Below the pieces are notes generated by a model. It ran no database searches, had not been told where the DNA came from, and worked only from the letters and a program-made list of their open reading frames with translations. A program made the translations under genes and the position numbers. Shown one piece after another: positions 1-5,585 of a stretch of 6,198 nucleotides of DNA; positions within the stretch are counted from its first letter, which is position 1; each line of letters opens with the position of its first letter. Source of the stretch: Planctomycetia bacterium (lineage in GTDB: Bacteria > Planctomycetota > Planctomycetia > Gemmatales > Gemmataceae); assembly GCA_022616395.1 (NCBI GenBank), contig JAKEEV010001138.1:1-6198 (forward strand), written 5' to 3'.

Positions 1-275
1 AAGTCCACCAGTCGAGCTTCGGCCTGAAGCAGCGCAAGCATGCGCAACGGCGCTCCGCTGGGCTTGGGTGGCTTGGGCGGTTCCGGAGGCTTGATCTCGC
101 CACCCGCGAGGAGCGCTTGCAGCTTCATCGCGAACGCCGGGTCTTTCTTCGCTCGCCCGGCAATGGACATTCCTTCCAGTGCGGCACTCAGACTGCCGGC
201 CCGCGCAATCGCAATGCCCACCGTCAGCACCAGAGCCAGAACCGCTCCGATCCCCGCACCAAGTGCAATCTCCAT
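1..275 (-). CDS. DUF2760 domain-containing protein, 3' part missing (runs off left edge)
   Basis: This is the start of a minus-strand gene: 91 complete codons are visible and the rest lies left of the window. The N-terminus (residues 4-25, LGAGIGAVLALVLTVGIAIA) is a hydrophobic stretch that fits a single membrane anchor or signal-anchor. It is followed by an Ala/Lys-rich segment, a proline-rich linker at about 62-76 (KPPEPPKPPKP), and then a block reading PLRMLALLQAEARLVD at 76-91. That last block matches the beginning of the DUF2760 domain as I remember it (LLQREGRLVDFLQED). The family's molecular function is unknown; from memory it often lies beside Hsp70-like genes, which cannot be checked here. 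The ATG start is supported by an AGGAG ribosome-binding site 8 nt upstream. It is transcribed divergently from the SDR gene. The family call rests on one short motif plus architecture. Confidence 0.75.
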   Translation of the reverse strand, partial: MEIALGAGIGAVLALVLTVGIAIARAGSLSAALEGMSIAGRAKKDPAFAMKLQALLAGGEIKPPEPPKPPKPSGAPLRMLALLQAEARLVD

Positions 276-283
276 CGTGGAAG

Positions 284-288
284 CTCCT
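284..288 (-). promoter_or_regulatory. Ribosome-binding site of the DUF2760 gene
   Basis: On the minus strand the sequence reads AGGAG followed by 8 nt and then ATG (275-273). This is a strong Shine-Dalgarno match at normal spacing and fixes the start of this otherwise truncated gene. Confidence 0.7.
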
Positions 289-330
289 GTTGAAGTCAGT
301 GTTGGGTTACTTCGTAGTGTTCTTCCGAGC

Positions 331-458
331 CGGTTGTCTGAACGAGCCGCGACCGCGAGGGAGCGGTTAAAGTACCCCGCGCCCTTGCGGTCGCGGCTCG
401 TTTCAGAGAGAGCTTCGATATTCCGCTCCCTTGCGGTCGCGGCTCGTTCAGACAACCG
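331..458. repeat. Palindromic repeat cluster: 36-bp inverted repeat plus a third copy
   Basis: Three copies of one GC-rich unit are present. Copy A (331-366, plus orientation) contains TGAACGAGCCGCGACCGC. Copy C (423-458) is its reverse complement with one difference in 36 bases (GCGAGGG against GCAAGGG). Copy B (377-407, same orientation as C) is a more diverged version with one extra A and a GAGCGG to GCGCGG change. A and C could pair as a long cruciform or RNA hairpin enclosing B. Units like this resemble REP-type intergenic repeats, and I associate this core with Gemmata-like genomes from memory only. No coding region overlaps it. It lies between two divergent genes, so it could affect either promoter, but nothing in the sequence shows a regulatory role. 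Confidence 0.8.
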
Positions 459-621
459 CGAATCGACACTGTTATACGGATGGGCAAGTCCGGGGAGTTA
501 TGCCGGTCGCGCGGGATGCGCTGGACTTTAACACGATCAGCAAACACAAGCGGCGCTGGTAATCTACGCCGGTCGCAATAAAATACCTGGATGGATTGGT
601 TCTGCCGGATATACGGAGACG

Positions 622-1482
622 ATGAAAGGTGAAGCGTCGATGCGAGATGTGCGTGGGCGAGTTGTGCTGGTCACCGGGGCTTCTCGGGGCATCGGTCGCC
701 GAGTTGCCACCCGACTTGCAGAACGCGGAGCAATCCTGGCACTCACCGCGCGCTCGACAGACGACCTGACGAAGCTCCTGGACGAACTCCGGGCGACCGG
801 CGCGCAAGCGGAAGCGTTCCCCGGCGATCTTACGGAGCCAGTAGCCCGCGAACGAATCGTCTCCGGCACCATCGCCCGATTTGGTCAGTTGGATGTGCTG
901 ATGAACTGCGCGGGAGTGTGCAGCTTCGGCGAGTTCAGCACCTCGACGGAAGCCATCGTGCGGCGAGTCATGGAAGTGAATTTCTTCGCCCCTCTCGAAA
1001 TGATTCGCCTCTGCACTCCGTACCTGACACGCAGCTTCGAGACTTCACGCAATGGCTGGAAGCCAGCGGTGGTGAACGTCGCGAGCATCTGCGGAAGATG
1101 GGGCATCCCGTCGATGTCCGAACACTGCGCCAGCAAACACGCGTTCGTCGGGTTGACGGAATCGCTTCGAGGAGAGTTCGAGCGCTTCGGAATTGATACG
1201 CTTCTGGTGCTGCCGGGGCTTGTGAGAAGTGACGACTTGCAAAAACACTTGCTTCGCAACGAGGGGAAGATTCACCTGAACTTTGAAGGCGCTCAACCGC
1301 CGGACGAAGTCGCGGACGCGGTCGTGAAGAGTCTCGTGAAGAACCGCGTGGAGAAGGCGGTCGGCTTCGCGTCGTGGGGGGTGTGGTTCGGCAAACGATT
1401 CTTCCCCCGCGGCGTACGCTTCTTCATGCAACGCAAAGTTTGGAAGTACGCGAAGAGGGAGAAGACGGAAACGATGGCGTAA
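622..1482 (+). CDS. Short-chain dehydrogenase/reductase (SDR) with His at the catalytic Tyr position
   Basis: This is a classical-type SDR with a Rossmann fold, normally an NAD(P)(H)-dependent oxidoreductase in the cytoplasm; the substrate cannot be told. Visible motifs are the cofactor loop TGASRGIG (18-25), an acidic GDL (68-70) that fits adenine-ring binding, NCAG (95-98, the NNAG equivalent), VNVAS with the likely catalytic Ser155, and LPGLV (197-201) after the active site. Where the family has YxxxK, this protein has HCASK (168-172), so Lys172 is kept and the tyrosine is His168. The C-terminus (about 252-282) is rich in Arg, Lys and aromatic residues and may touch membrane or nucleic acid. 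Two starts are possible. ATG622 has GGAG only 3 nt upstream. ATG640 has AAGGTG 8 nt upstream and begins MRDVRGRVVLVTG, which is more typical of the family, so 640 may be the true start. The phosphatase-like gene follows 29 bp downstream. Confidence 0.9.
   Translation: MKGEASMRDVRGRVVLVTGASRGIGRRVATRLAERGAILALTARSTDDLTKLLDELRATGAQAEAFPGDLTEPVARERIVSGTIARFGQLDVLMNCAGVCSFGEFSTSTEAIVRRVMEVNFFAPLEMIRLCTPYLTRSFETSRNGWKPAVVNVASICGRWGIPSMSEHCASKHAFVGLTESLRGEFERFGIDTLLVLPGLVRSDDLQKHLLRNEGKIHLNFEGAQPPDEVADAVVKSLVKNRVEKAVGFASWGVWFGKRFFPRGVRFFMQRKVWKYAKREKTETMA
626..631 (+). promoter_or_regulatory. Candidate ribosome-binding site for an internal SDR start at 640
   Basis: AAGGTG lies 8 nt before an in-frame ATG at 640-642. 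The GGAG serving ATG622 (615-618) is only 3 nt from its start codon, which is closer than usual. If this site is the one used, the protein is 6 residues shorter (280 aa) and begins directly before the first beta strand of the Rossmann fold. Confidence 0.4.
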
Positions 1483-1511
1483 CTGCAATCCGATGTACGC
1501 GAGCCTAAGCC

Positions 1512-1964
1512 ATGCGCCGCATCGAGGGTTTTCCGCTGTGGATCGGAACTGCTCGCGATGCTCGCGACATCAAAGGAGTGTTGGCCGCGGGGATCGAGGC
1601 GGTTGTCGACCTCGCTATGATGTGTGAGCCGGTAACGCCCACGCGAGAGCTTGTGTACTTGCGGTTCCCGCTTGTGGACGGAGAAGGAAACCCGCCGTGG
1701 ATGATTTGCTCGGCGGTTCACGCGGTCAAGGCACTGGTGAGGTTGAATGTGCCGACGCTGGTCGCGTGCGATGGAGGAATGAGCCGGGCAGTTGTGATCG
1801 CTGCGGCCGCGATGTGGTTCCAGATGCCGCTCAAAACTCCGCCCGATGAAGTGCTGGTGAAACTCGCGGTGGACGGCCCGGCCGATGTTCACCCGCTGTT
1901 GTGGGTTGATGTGAAGCGGTTCGTGTTCGCGTGCAGTGAAGCGTTTTATCGCCCGCGAGAGTGA
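1512..1964 (+). CDS. Small protein phosphatase-like protein (dual-specificity phosphatase fold, CX5R loop)
   Basis: This 150-residue protein has the core layout of a cysteine phosphatase of the dual-specificity type. The early segment LWIGTARDARDI (9-20) resembles the start of such domains. PLVDGEGNPPW (53-63) contains Asp56, placed about 30 residues before the active-site loop as expected for the general acid. The loop itself is VACDGGMSRA, with Cys86 and Arg92 forming a CX5R signature, followed by the hydrophobic helix AVVIAAAAMW. The usual His before the Cys is Ala85, and the Ser/Thr after the Arg is Ala93, so catalysis could be slow or the role could be binding. The substrate (phosphoprotein, phosphoinositide, nucleotide) is not visible. 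The start is ATG1512, with no strong ribosome-binding site, 29 bp after the SDR stop, which suggests an operon with possible translational coupling. Its stop codon abuts a repeat element. Confidence 0.7.
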   Translation: MRRIEGFPLWIGTARDARDIKGVLAAGIEAVVDLAMMCEPVTPTRELVYLRFPLVDGEGNPPWMICSAVHAVKALVRLNVPTLVACDGGMSRAVVIAAAAMWFQMPLKTPPDEVLVKLAVDGPADVHPLLWVDVKRFVFACSEAFYRPRE

Positions 1965-2222
1965 GGAAGAAACCAAGACCCCTCACCCGCCGTTACGACT
2001 GCCGCAAGGCGTCAGTCTACGGCGACCTCGCCTCCGCACGGCGCAAGAGAGGTGGGCGCTTGCAGATGCGTGAAGCGAGTCGATGCGGGTTGATGCGTTT
2101 CCGACTTCGGGACGCGTCACCAAGAGGCGACGACCAAACACCTCGCTCCGCTCCTGCGGGGAGAGGTCGCCGCAGCGTCGCTTGCGATGCGTTGCGGCGG
2201 GTGAGGGGTCTTCATTCTTCCT
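1964..2222. repeat. Inverted-repeat element (MITE-like or structured intergenic repeat), about 260 bp
   Basis: The ends are a perfect 18-bp inverted repeat, AAGACCCCTCACCCGCCG at 1975-1992 and its reverse complement at 2195-2212. The match continues outward after 2-3 unmatched bases with AGGAAGAA (1964-1971) against TTCTTCCT (2215-2222). It continues inward imperfectly to about 2054 and back to about 2139, including a shared GGCGACCTC. Each end also folds on its own: 1988-2024 with stem CGCCGT/ACGGCG, and 2168-2199 with stem CGCCGCA/TGCGGCG. The middle (2055-2138) carries several GATGCG words and no gene. The element starts at the last base of the phosphatase-like stop codon and stops 18 nt before the asnB start, so it fills almost the whole gap. 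It encodes no transposase. It could be a non-autonomous mobile element, a transcription terminator or an RNA-processing site. Confidence 0.75.
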
Positions 2223-2226
2223 GAAC

Positions 2227-2230
2227 GAGG
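2227..2230 (+). promoter_or_regulatory. Ribosome-binding site of asnB
   Basis: GAGG (inside ACGAGGA) lies 10 nt before ATG2241, just outside the right edge of the inverted-repeat element. Together with the Cys2 requirement of the protein family it fixes the start. Confidence 0.55.
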
Positions 2231-2240
2231 ATTTCACCTG

Positions 2241-4307
2241 ATGTGTGGAATCGCGGGGATGTTCGACCTTGGTGGCCAGCGGCAGGCGCCGGTGGGCGTC
2301 GTGCAGTCAATGGCTCAGGCTATCTATCACCGCGGGCCGGATGAAGACGGCTTCCTCGACCACCCCGGGTTGCATCTGGCGAATCGTCGGCTTTCCATCG
2401 TTGGACTCGCGGACGGTCAACAACCCATCGCCAACGAAGACAAGAGCGTCTGGACTGTCTTCAACGGCGAACTCTTCGACTATCCAGAACTCAAGCCGCA
2501 ACTCGAAGCCAAAGGGCACGTCTTCCGCACTCACACCGACACCGAACTCATCCCGCACCTGTGGGAAGATCACCGCGAGGAGATGCTTCAGCACGTTCGC
2601 GGGCAGTTCGCGTTCTGCGTGTGGGATAGCCGAACCAACGAGGTGCTTCTCGCTCGCGACCGAGCTGGAATCTGTCCGCTGTTCTATACCATCGTGAAGC
2701 ATGATGGCACTGACTGGCTCTTGTTCGCCTCCGAGATGAAGGCGCTATTCGCCTCCGGCATGGTCGAACGCAAGGCGGACTTGCAAGGGTTGAACCACAT
2801 CTTCACGTTCCTCGCGATGCCCGGCCCAACGACAGTGTTCGCGGGGATCAAGTGCCTCACGCCCGGCCGCTATCTGCACTTCAAGCTCGGCAACACAACT
2901 CCCGAACAGGCGACCACGCAGAAAACATACTGGAAGGTCGCTTACCCCGACTGGGGAGAAGAAGACTACGGCTCGGATGAGAAGAAGGTTGTGGACGACT
3001 TCGAGGAAGTGCTCTTCACCGCGGTCAAGAAGCGATTGCGTGCTGATGTGCCGGTCGTTTCGTACCTCAGCGGAGGGGTCGATTCGAGTCTCGTTGTCGC
3101 AATGGCGAACAAGGCCATCGGCCGCGCGATCCCCACGTTCACCATCTCGGTCACCGAGAAAGGGTTCGACGAAAAGTCCGAAGCTCTGGGGGTCGCGAAA
3201 GCTCTTGGATGCAACCCGGTCGTGGTCGATTGTGGACACGAGGAACTGCGCACCTGTTACCCGGAGTTAATCTCCGCCGCCGAGTTTCCCGTAATCGACA
3301 CTTCATCGCTCGGTCTGTTGCATCTGGCCCGCTCCGTTCACGAACATGGTTACAAGGTCGCTCTCACCGGCGAAGGGGCCGATGAGTGGCTCGCGGGGTA
3401 TCCGTGGTTCAAGATTCACAGATTGGTCGGCTGGCTGGACAAGATTCCCCACCTGCCGGTCGGCTACGCGATCCGCAAGCTGTTCCTGAAGCTCACCGGG
3501 CAGCCGTCGTTCTCGTATTCCATTTACCGCCACATGCAACAGCAAATGGGCGGGCATAACGGCTGGTTCGATCTCTACGGCGTCATCAGCGTAAACAAGC
3601 TCCGCTTCTTCACTGGAGCCGCACGCGAACACGCACTCAAGCACTCCGCCATCGACGACCTGGAACTGCCCCTCGAGGAAATGAGGCGCTGGCACCCCTT
3701 CCACCGACAGATGTACTTCGGAGCGCGGATTATGCTCTGCGGTCACCTGCTCGCCTCCAAGGGCGACCGCGTCGCGATGAACTCCTCCGTTGAAACACGC
3801 TATGCCTTCCTCGACGAAGATGTGGTTGCCTACATGGCAAAACTTCACCCGCGATGGAAACTTCGCCGCTGGTTCAACGACAAATTCGTGGAGCGCAAAG
3901 TCGCGGAGCGCTGGTTGCCGAAAGAAGTAGCATGGCGACGAAAGAAGATGTTCCGCGCGCCAATGGATAGTTGGAAAGCAATGCGGAACGAAAACCAAAA
4001 CGGGTCTTCCGGTCCGCGCTCCGATGGCTGGATCGACCAAATTCTTTCTCCCGAATCGATTCGCAAGGCAGGTTACTTCGATCCAGACGTAGTAAATGCG
4101 GCCCGCGAGCGACTCGCTCGATCCAGTGGTGGAGGAGTGAGGCGCACAAGCCTCGAAATGGGCCTCACCGGTGTGCTCGCCACTCAACTGTGGCACCACC
4201 TGTACATCGACGGGCAACTCTGCGAGTTGCCCTCCCAAGCGCGGAGCGCGGAACTCGGAACTCGGAGCGAAATCCCCGAGCCGATTCCCGCTTCCGCAGC
4301 GCGTTGA
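2241..4307 (+). CDS. asnB: Asparagine synthetase B-type, glutamine-hydrolysing amidotransferase
   Basis: This family makes an amide from glutamine, ATP and a carboxylate (aspartate to asparagine in the classical enzyme). The N-terminal class II glutaminase domain (about 1-210) begins MCGIAG, giving the nucleophile Cys2 after Met removal. It also has RGPDEDG (31-37), NRRLSI (48-53), FNGE (74-77) and HTDTE (98-102). The synthetase domain has the ATP-binding loop SYLSGGVDSS (274-283), FDE (309-311), LTGEGADEWLAGY (375-387, where classical enzymes read GEGSDEIFGGY), VETRYAFLDED (517-527) and KKMFRAP (568-574). At 688 residues it is longer than E. coli AsnB (about 554), partly from a segment near 582-600 and a C-terminal tail. 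Residues 668-678 are encoded by one arm of an inverted repeat and the last ten by its loop. Many homologues amidate other substrates in cell-envelope or secondary-metabolite pathways, so true asparagine synthesis is likely but not certain. Permease and ATPase genes follow on the same strand. Confidence 0.93.
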   Translation: MCGIAGMFDLGGQRQAPVGVVQSMAQAIYHRGPDEDGFLDHPGLHLANRRLSIVGLADGQQPIANEDKSVWTVFNGELFDYPELKPQLEAKGHVFRTHTDTELIPHLWEDHREEMLQHVRGQFAFCVWDSRTNEVLLARDRAGICPLFYTIVKHDGTDWLLFASEMKALFASGMVERKADLQGLNHIFTFLAMPGPTTVFAGIKCLTPGRYLHFKLGNTTPEQATTQKTYWKVAYPDWGEEDYGSDEKKVVDDFEEVLFTAVKKRLRADVPVVSYLSGGVDSSLVVAMANKAIGRAIPTFTISVTEKGFDEKSEALGVAKALGCNPVVVDCGHEELRTCYPELISAAEFPVIDTSSLGLLHLARSVHEHGYKVALTGEGADEWLAGYPWFKIHRLVGWLDKIPHLPVGYAIRKLFLKLTGQPSFSYSIYRHMQQQMGGHNGWFDLYGVISVNKLRFFTGAAREHALKHSAIDDLELPLEEMRRWHPFHRQMYFGARIMLCGHLLASKGDRVAMNSSVETRYAFLDEDVVAYMAKLHPRWKLRRWFNDKFVERKVAERWLPKEVAWRRKKMFRAPMDSWKAMRNENQNGSSGPRSDGWIDQILSPESIRKAGYFDPDVVNAARERLARSSGGGVRRTSLEMGLTGVLATQLWHHLYIDGQLCELPSQARSAELGTRSEIPEPIPASAAR
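4212..4232 (+). repeat. Perfect 9-bp stem hairpin inside the 3' end of asnB
   Basis: GGGCAACTC (4212-4220), a 3-nt loop TGC, then GAGTTGCCC (4224-4232) form a perfect stem. It lies within codons 658-664 of asnB, 11 bp upstream of a second, much longer inverted repeat. There is no T-run after it, so it does not look like an intrinsic terminator. It could instead stabilise or process the mRNA, or be a chance result of the codons. Confidence 0.55.
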
Positions 4308-4341
4308 GCGTCTTTCGTTCCGAGTTCCGAGTTCCGCGCTC
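4244..4341. repeat. 29-bp inverted repeat spanning the asnB stop and the permease start region
   Basis: The left arm (4244-4272) and right arm (4313-4341) are reverse complements with one mismatch in 29. The core is CGGAACTCGGAACTCGG, which is itself a tandem of GGAACTC. The 40-nt loop holds the asnB stop codon (4305-4307). The left arm is translated as part of AsnB, and the right arm ends 1 nt before the permease ATG at 4343. No T-run follows, so classical termination is not indicated. An RNA hairpin here would cover the place where the permease ribosome-binding site should be. It looks like an inserted palindromic repeat. Confidence 0.8.
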
Positions 4342-4342
4342 T

Positions 4343-5470
4343 ATGAGTTACGCCCTTCAAACTCTCTGGCACGAACGATCACGCTACGCCTCCGGCGTAC
4401 TGGCGGTGACGTTCTCGGCCGTCCTCATCGCTCTGCAATGCGGGCTGTTGCTGGGGCTGTTCAAGATCACGTCGATTCCAATCGACAACACCACTGCGGA
4501 CATCTGGATTGGTTCGACTGCGGTGCAAAGCGTGGACATGGGGAAGCCGATTCCGCGCTCCTACATCACGCGCGTGGAAGGACGCGAGGGTGTCGTGTCG
4601 CTTGAAGAGTATATCGCGAGCTTCGCCAACTTCACCCGGTCCACCGGCGGCACCGATCTGTGCTTCCTCCTGGGAAGCAAGACCGATTACGGCTCGGCCG
4701 GAGCGGCCGGCTTGCTGACACGCGAACAAATCAATGCTCTGACGCTGCCCGATAGCATCATCGTCGATGAATCCGACGTGGAACGCCTTGGACTGAATAA
4801 CCCCGAGGGCAAGTCGAAGATCAACGGCAAGGAAGTGAAGCTGGTGGGCACGGTGAAGGGCGTGAAGAGCCTCGCGGCTCCGTGGGTGTTCTGCTCGCTC
4901 TACACCGCCCGGCACCTGCTTGGCTTCTTGTTGCCACCGGACAACGTGACCTACTTCCTTGTGAGATGCGATTCGCCAGAACGCGCAAAACAAATTGTTG
5001 CCGACCTCAAGGCGGAATACGGCTCCGACATGGGCGCTTACACGGCGGAAGAGTTCTCGCTGCGCTCGCGCCTGTACTGGCTCACCCGCACGAAGGCCGG
5101 CATCGCCATCGGCTACGCAGCGCTTTTGGGTTTGATCGTCGGGGCGGTCATCACCGCGCAAACGCTTTACTCCGCGACCATCGCCAACGCCAAGGAGTTC
5201 GCCATCTTGCTGGCTCTGGGAATCCCACGCTGGCGAATCGCGGCGATGGTGATTGCTCAGTCGTTCTGGGTCGGCGTGATCGGAATCGCGCTGGCTTACC
5301 CCGCGTGTCAAGGATTCCGCTACCTGGCTCTGAAGTTCGGGGCCGATGTGGATCTGCGCTGGGAAGTGCTGGCCGGTGCCGCGGTGGTTACGATGCTCAT
5401 GGCTCTTGTCGCCGGTCTGTTCGCGCTCCGCAGTGTGCGGCAGATCGAGCCGATGACTTTGCTTCGCTAG
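4343..5470 (+). CDS. ABC transporter permease, FtsX/DevC-like
   Basis: This 375-residue protein has the FtsX/MacB-type plan. There is a first membrane helix at about 17-39, a large extracytoplasmic domain (about 40-250), then three more helices at about 252-275, 298-320 and 341-362. The segment AKEFAILLALGIPRWRI (283-299) matches the coupling helix that contacts the ATPase (EFAxLxAxG), and the ending RQIEPMTLLR is typical. Opening with MSYALQTLWHERSRY followed directly by a helix is reminiscent of DevC of the DevBCA exporter. Such permeases use ATP hydrolysis in the cytoplasm to drive export of lipids, peptides or other substrates through the periplasm, usually with an HlyD/DevB adaptor. ATG4343 is chosen because the family start follows it; the open frame continues far upstream inside asnB but in a different reading frame. 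No Shine-Dalgarno is visible, because the upstream bases belong to an inverted repeat. The cognate ATPase is next. Confidence 0.9.
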   Translation: MSYALQTLWHERSRYASGVLAVTFSAVLIALQCGLLLGLFKITSIPIDNTTADIWIGSTAVQSVDMGKPIPRSYITRVEGREGVVSLEEYIASFANFTRSTGGTDLCFLLGSKTDYGSAGAAGLLTREQINALTLPDSIIVDESDVERLGLNNPEGKSKINGKEVKLVGTVKGVKSLAAPWVFCSLYTARHLLGFLLPPDNVTYFLVRCDSPERAKQIVADLKAEYGSDMGAYTAEEFSLRSRLYWLTRTKAGIAIGYAALLGLIVGAVITAQTLYSATIANAKEFAILLALGIPRWRIAAMVIAQSFWVGVIGIALAYPACQGFRYLALKFGADVDLRWEVLAGAAVVTMLMALVAGLFALRSVRQIEPMTLLR

Positions 5471-5473
5471 TCA

Positions 5474-5570
5474 GTCATTGGTCATTGGTCATCAGTCATT
5501 GGTCACTGGTGCAGAAGCCAGGAATCATCGCGACGCAAAGAGCAGATGCGAATGACTAATGACCAATGAC
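5474..5570. repeat. Heptanucleotide repeats (GTCATTG) in inverted arrangement
   Basis: Five tandem 7-bp units of GTCATTG type occupy 5474-5508, starting 4 nt after the permease stop. The reverse-complement unit (CAATGAC, TAATGAC) recurs at 5551-5570. The stretches 5481-5500 and 5551-5570 are reverse complements at 19 of 20 positions, enclosing a 50-nt non-repetitive loop. Heptameric tandem repeats of this style are known from cyanobacterial intergenic regions (STRR sequences) and occur in other bacteria. The second arm includes ATG5559, which is in frame with the ATPase gene, so the repeat affects the choice of its start. Units are far too short and adjacent for a CRISPR array. Confidence 0.8.
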
Positions 5571-5576
5571 AACCAT

Positions 5577-5582
5577 GAGGTG
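5577..5582 (+). promoter_or_regulatory. Ribosome-binding site supporting a GTG start of the ATPase gene
   Basis: GAGGTG is a strong match to the anti-Shine-Dalgarno. Its GAGG core lies 5 nt before GTG5586. The in-frame ATG at 5559 has no comparable upstream site and is inside a tandem repeat, so the GTG is preferred. GTG5580 overlaps the site itself and is less likely. Confidence 0.5.
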
Positions 5583-5585
5583 TTT

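Larger units (their letters stand above)
276..621. other. Divergent intergenic region, 346 bp
   Basis: This gap separates the minus-strand DUF2760 gene from the plus-strand SDR gene and must hold both promoters. The first half is taken up by the palindromic repeat cluster. The second half (459-621) has no convincing gene, RNA or sigma-70-like promoter pair. The only other pattern is a 9-bp direct repeat, GCCGGTCGC, at 502-510 and 568-576, which could be chance. Short open frames across the region are unsupported: they run through the repeats and have no ribosome-binding site or recognisable product. Confidence 0.6.

Noticed and set aside
447..478. Possible sigma-70 promoter (TTCAGA and TATACG) upstream of the SDR gene
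   Set aside because: Both boxes are weak, the spacing is about 20 bp, and the first box is inside the palindromic repeat, so the match is not better than chance.
40..531. 163-codon plus-strand frame at the left edge
   Set aside because: It runs antisense through the DUF2760 gene and then through the palindromic repeats. There is no ribosome-binding site and no known domain.
3303..4238. 311-codon open frame on the minus strand
   Set aside because: It lies wholly inside asnB, which has complete motifs. The antisense product shows no recognisable domain, and long antisense frames are common in GC-rich genes.
4244..4341. Intrinsic transcription terminator between asnB and the permease
   Set aside because: The stem is strong, but there is a 40-nt loop and no T-run after the right arm. 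The next gene begins within 2 nt.
3971..4342. Upstream extension of the permease open frame to ATG3971
   Set aside because: It would overlap the conserved C-terminal half of AsnB in another frame. The extension is Arg/Ser-rich without family similarity, and the permease family starts at MSYALQTLW.
4379..5311. 310-codon open frame on the minus strand
   Set aside because: It is antisense to the permease, has no recognisable motif and is very rich in Arg, His, Gln and Asp, typical of a shadow frame.
5474..5508. Possible CRISPR array
   Set aside because: Units are 7 bp, contiguous and without spacers, so this is a simple heptamer tandem repeat.
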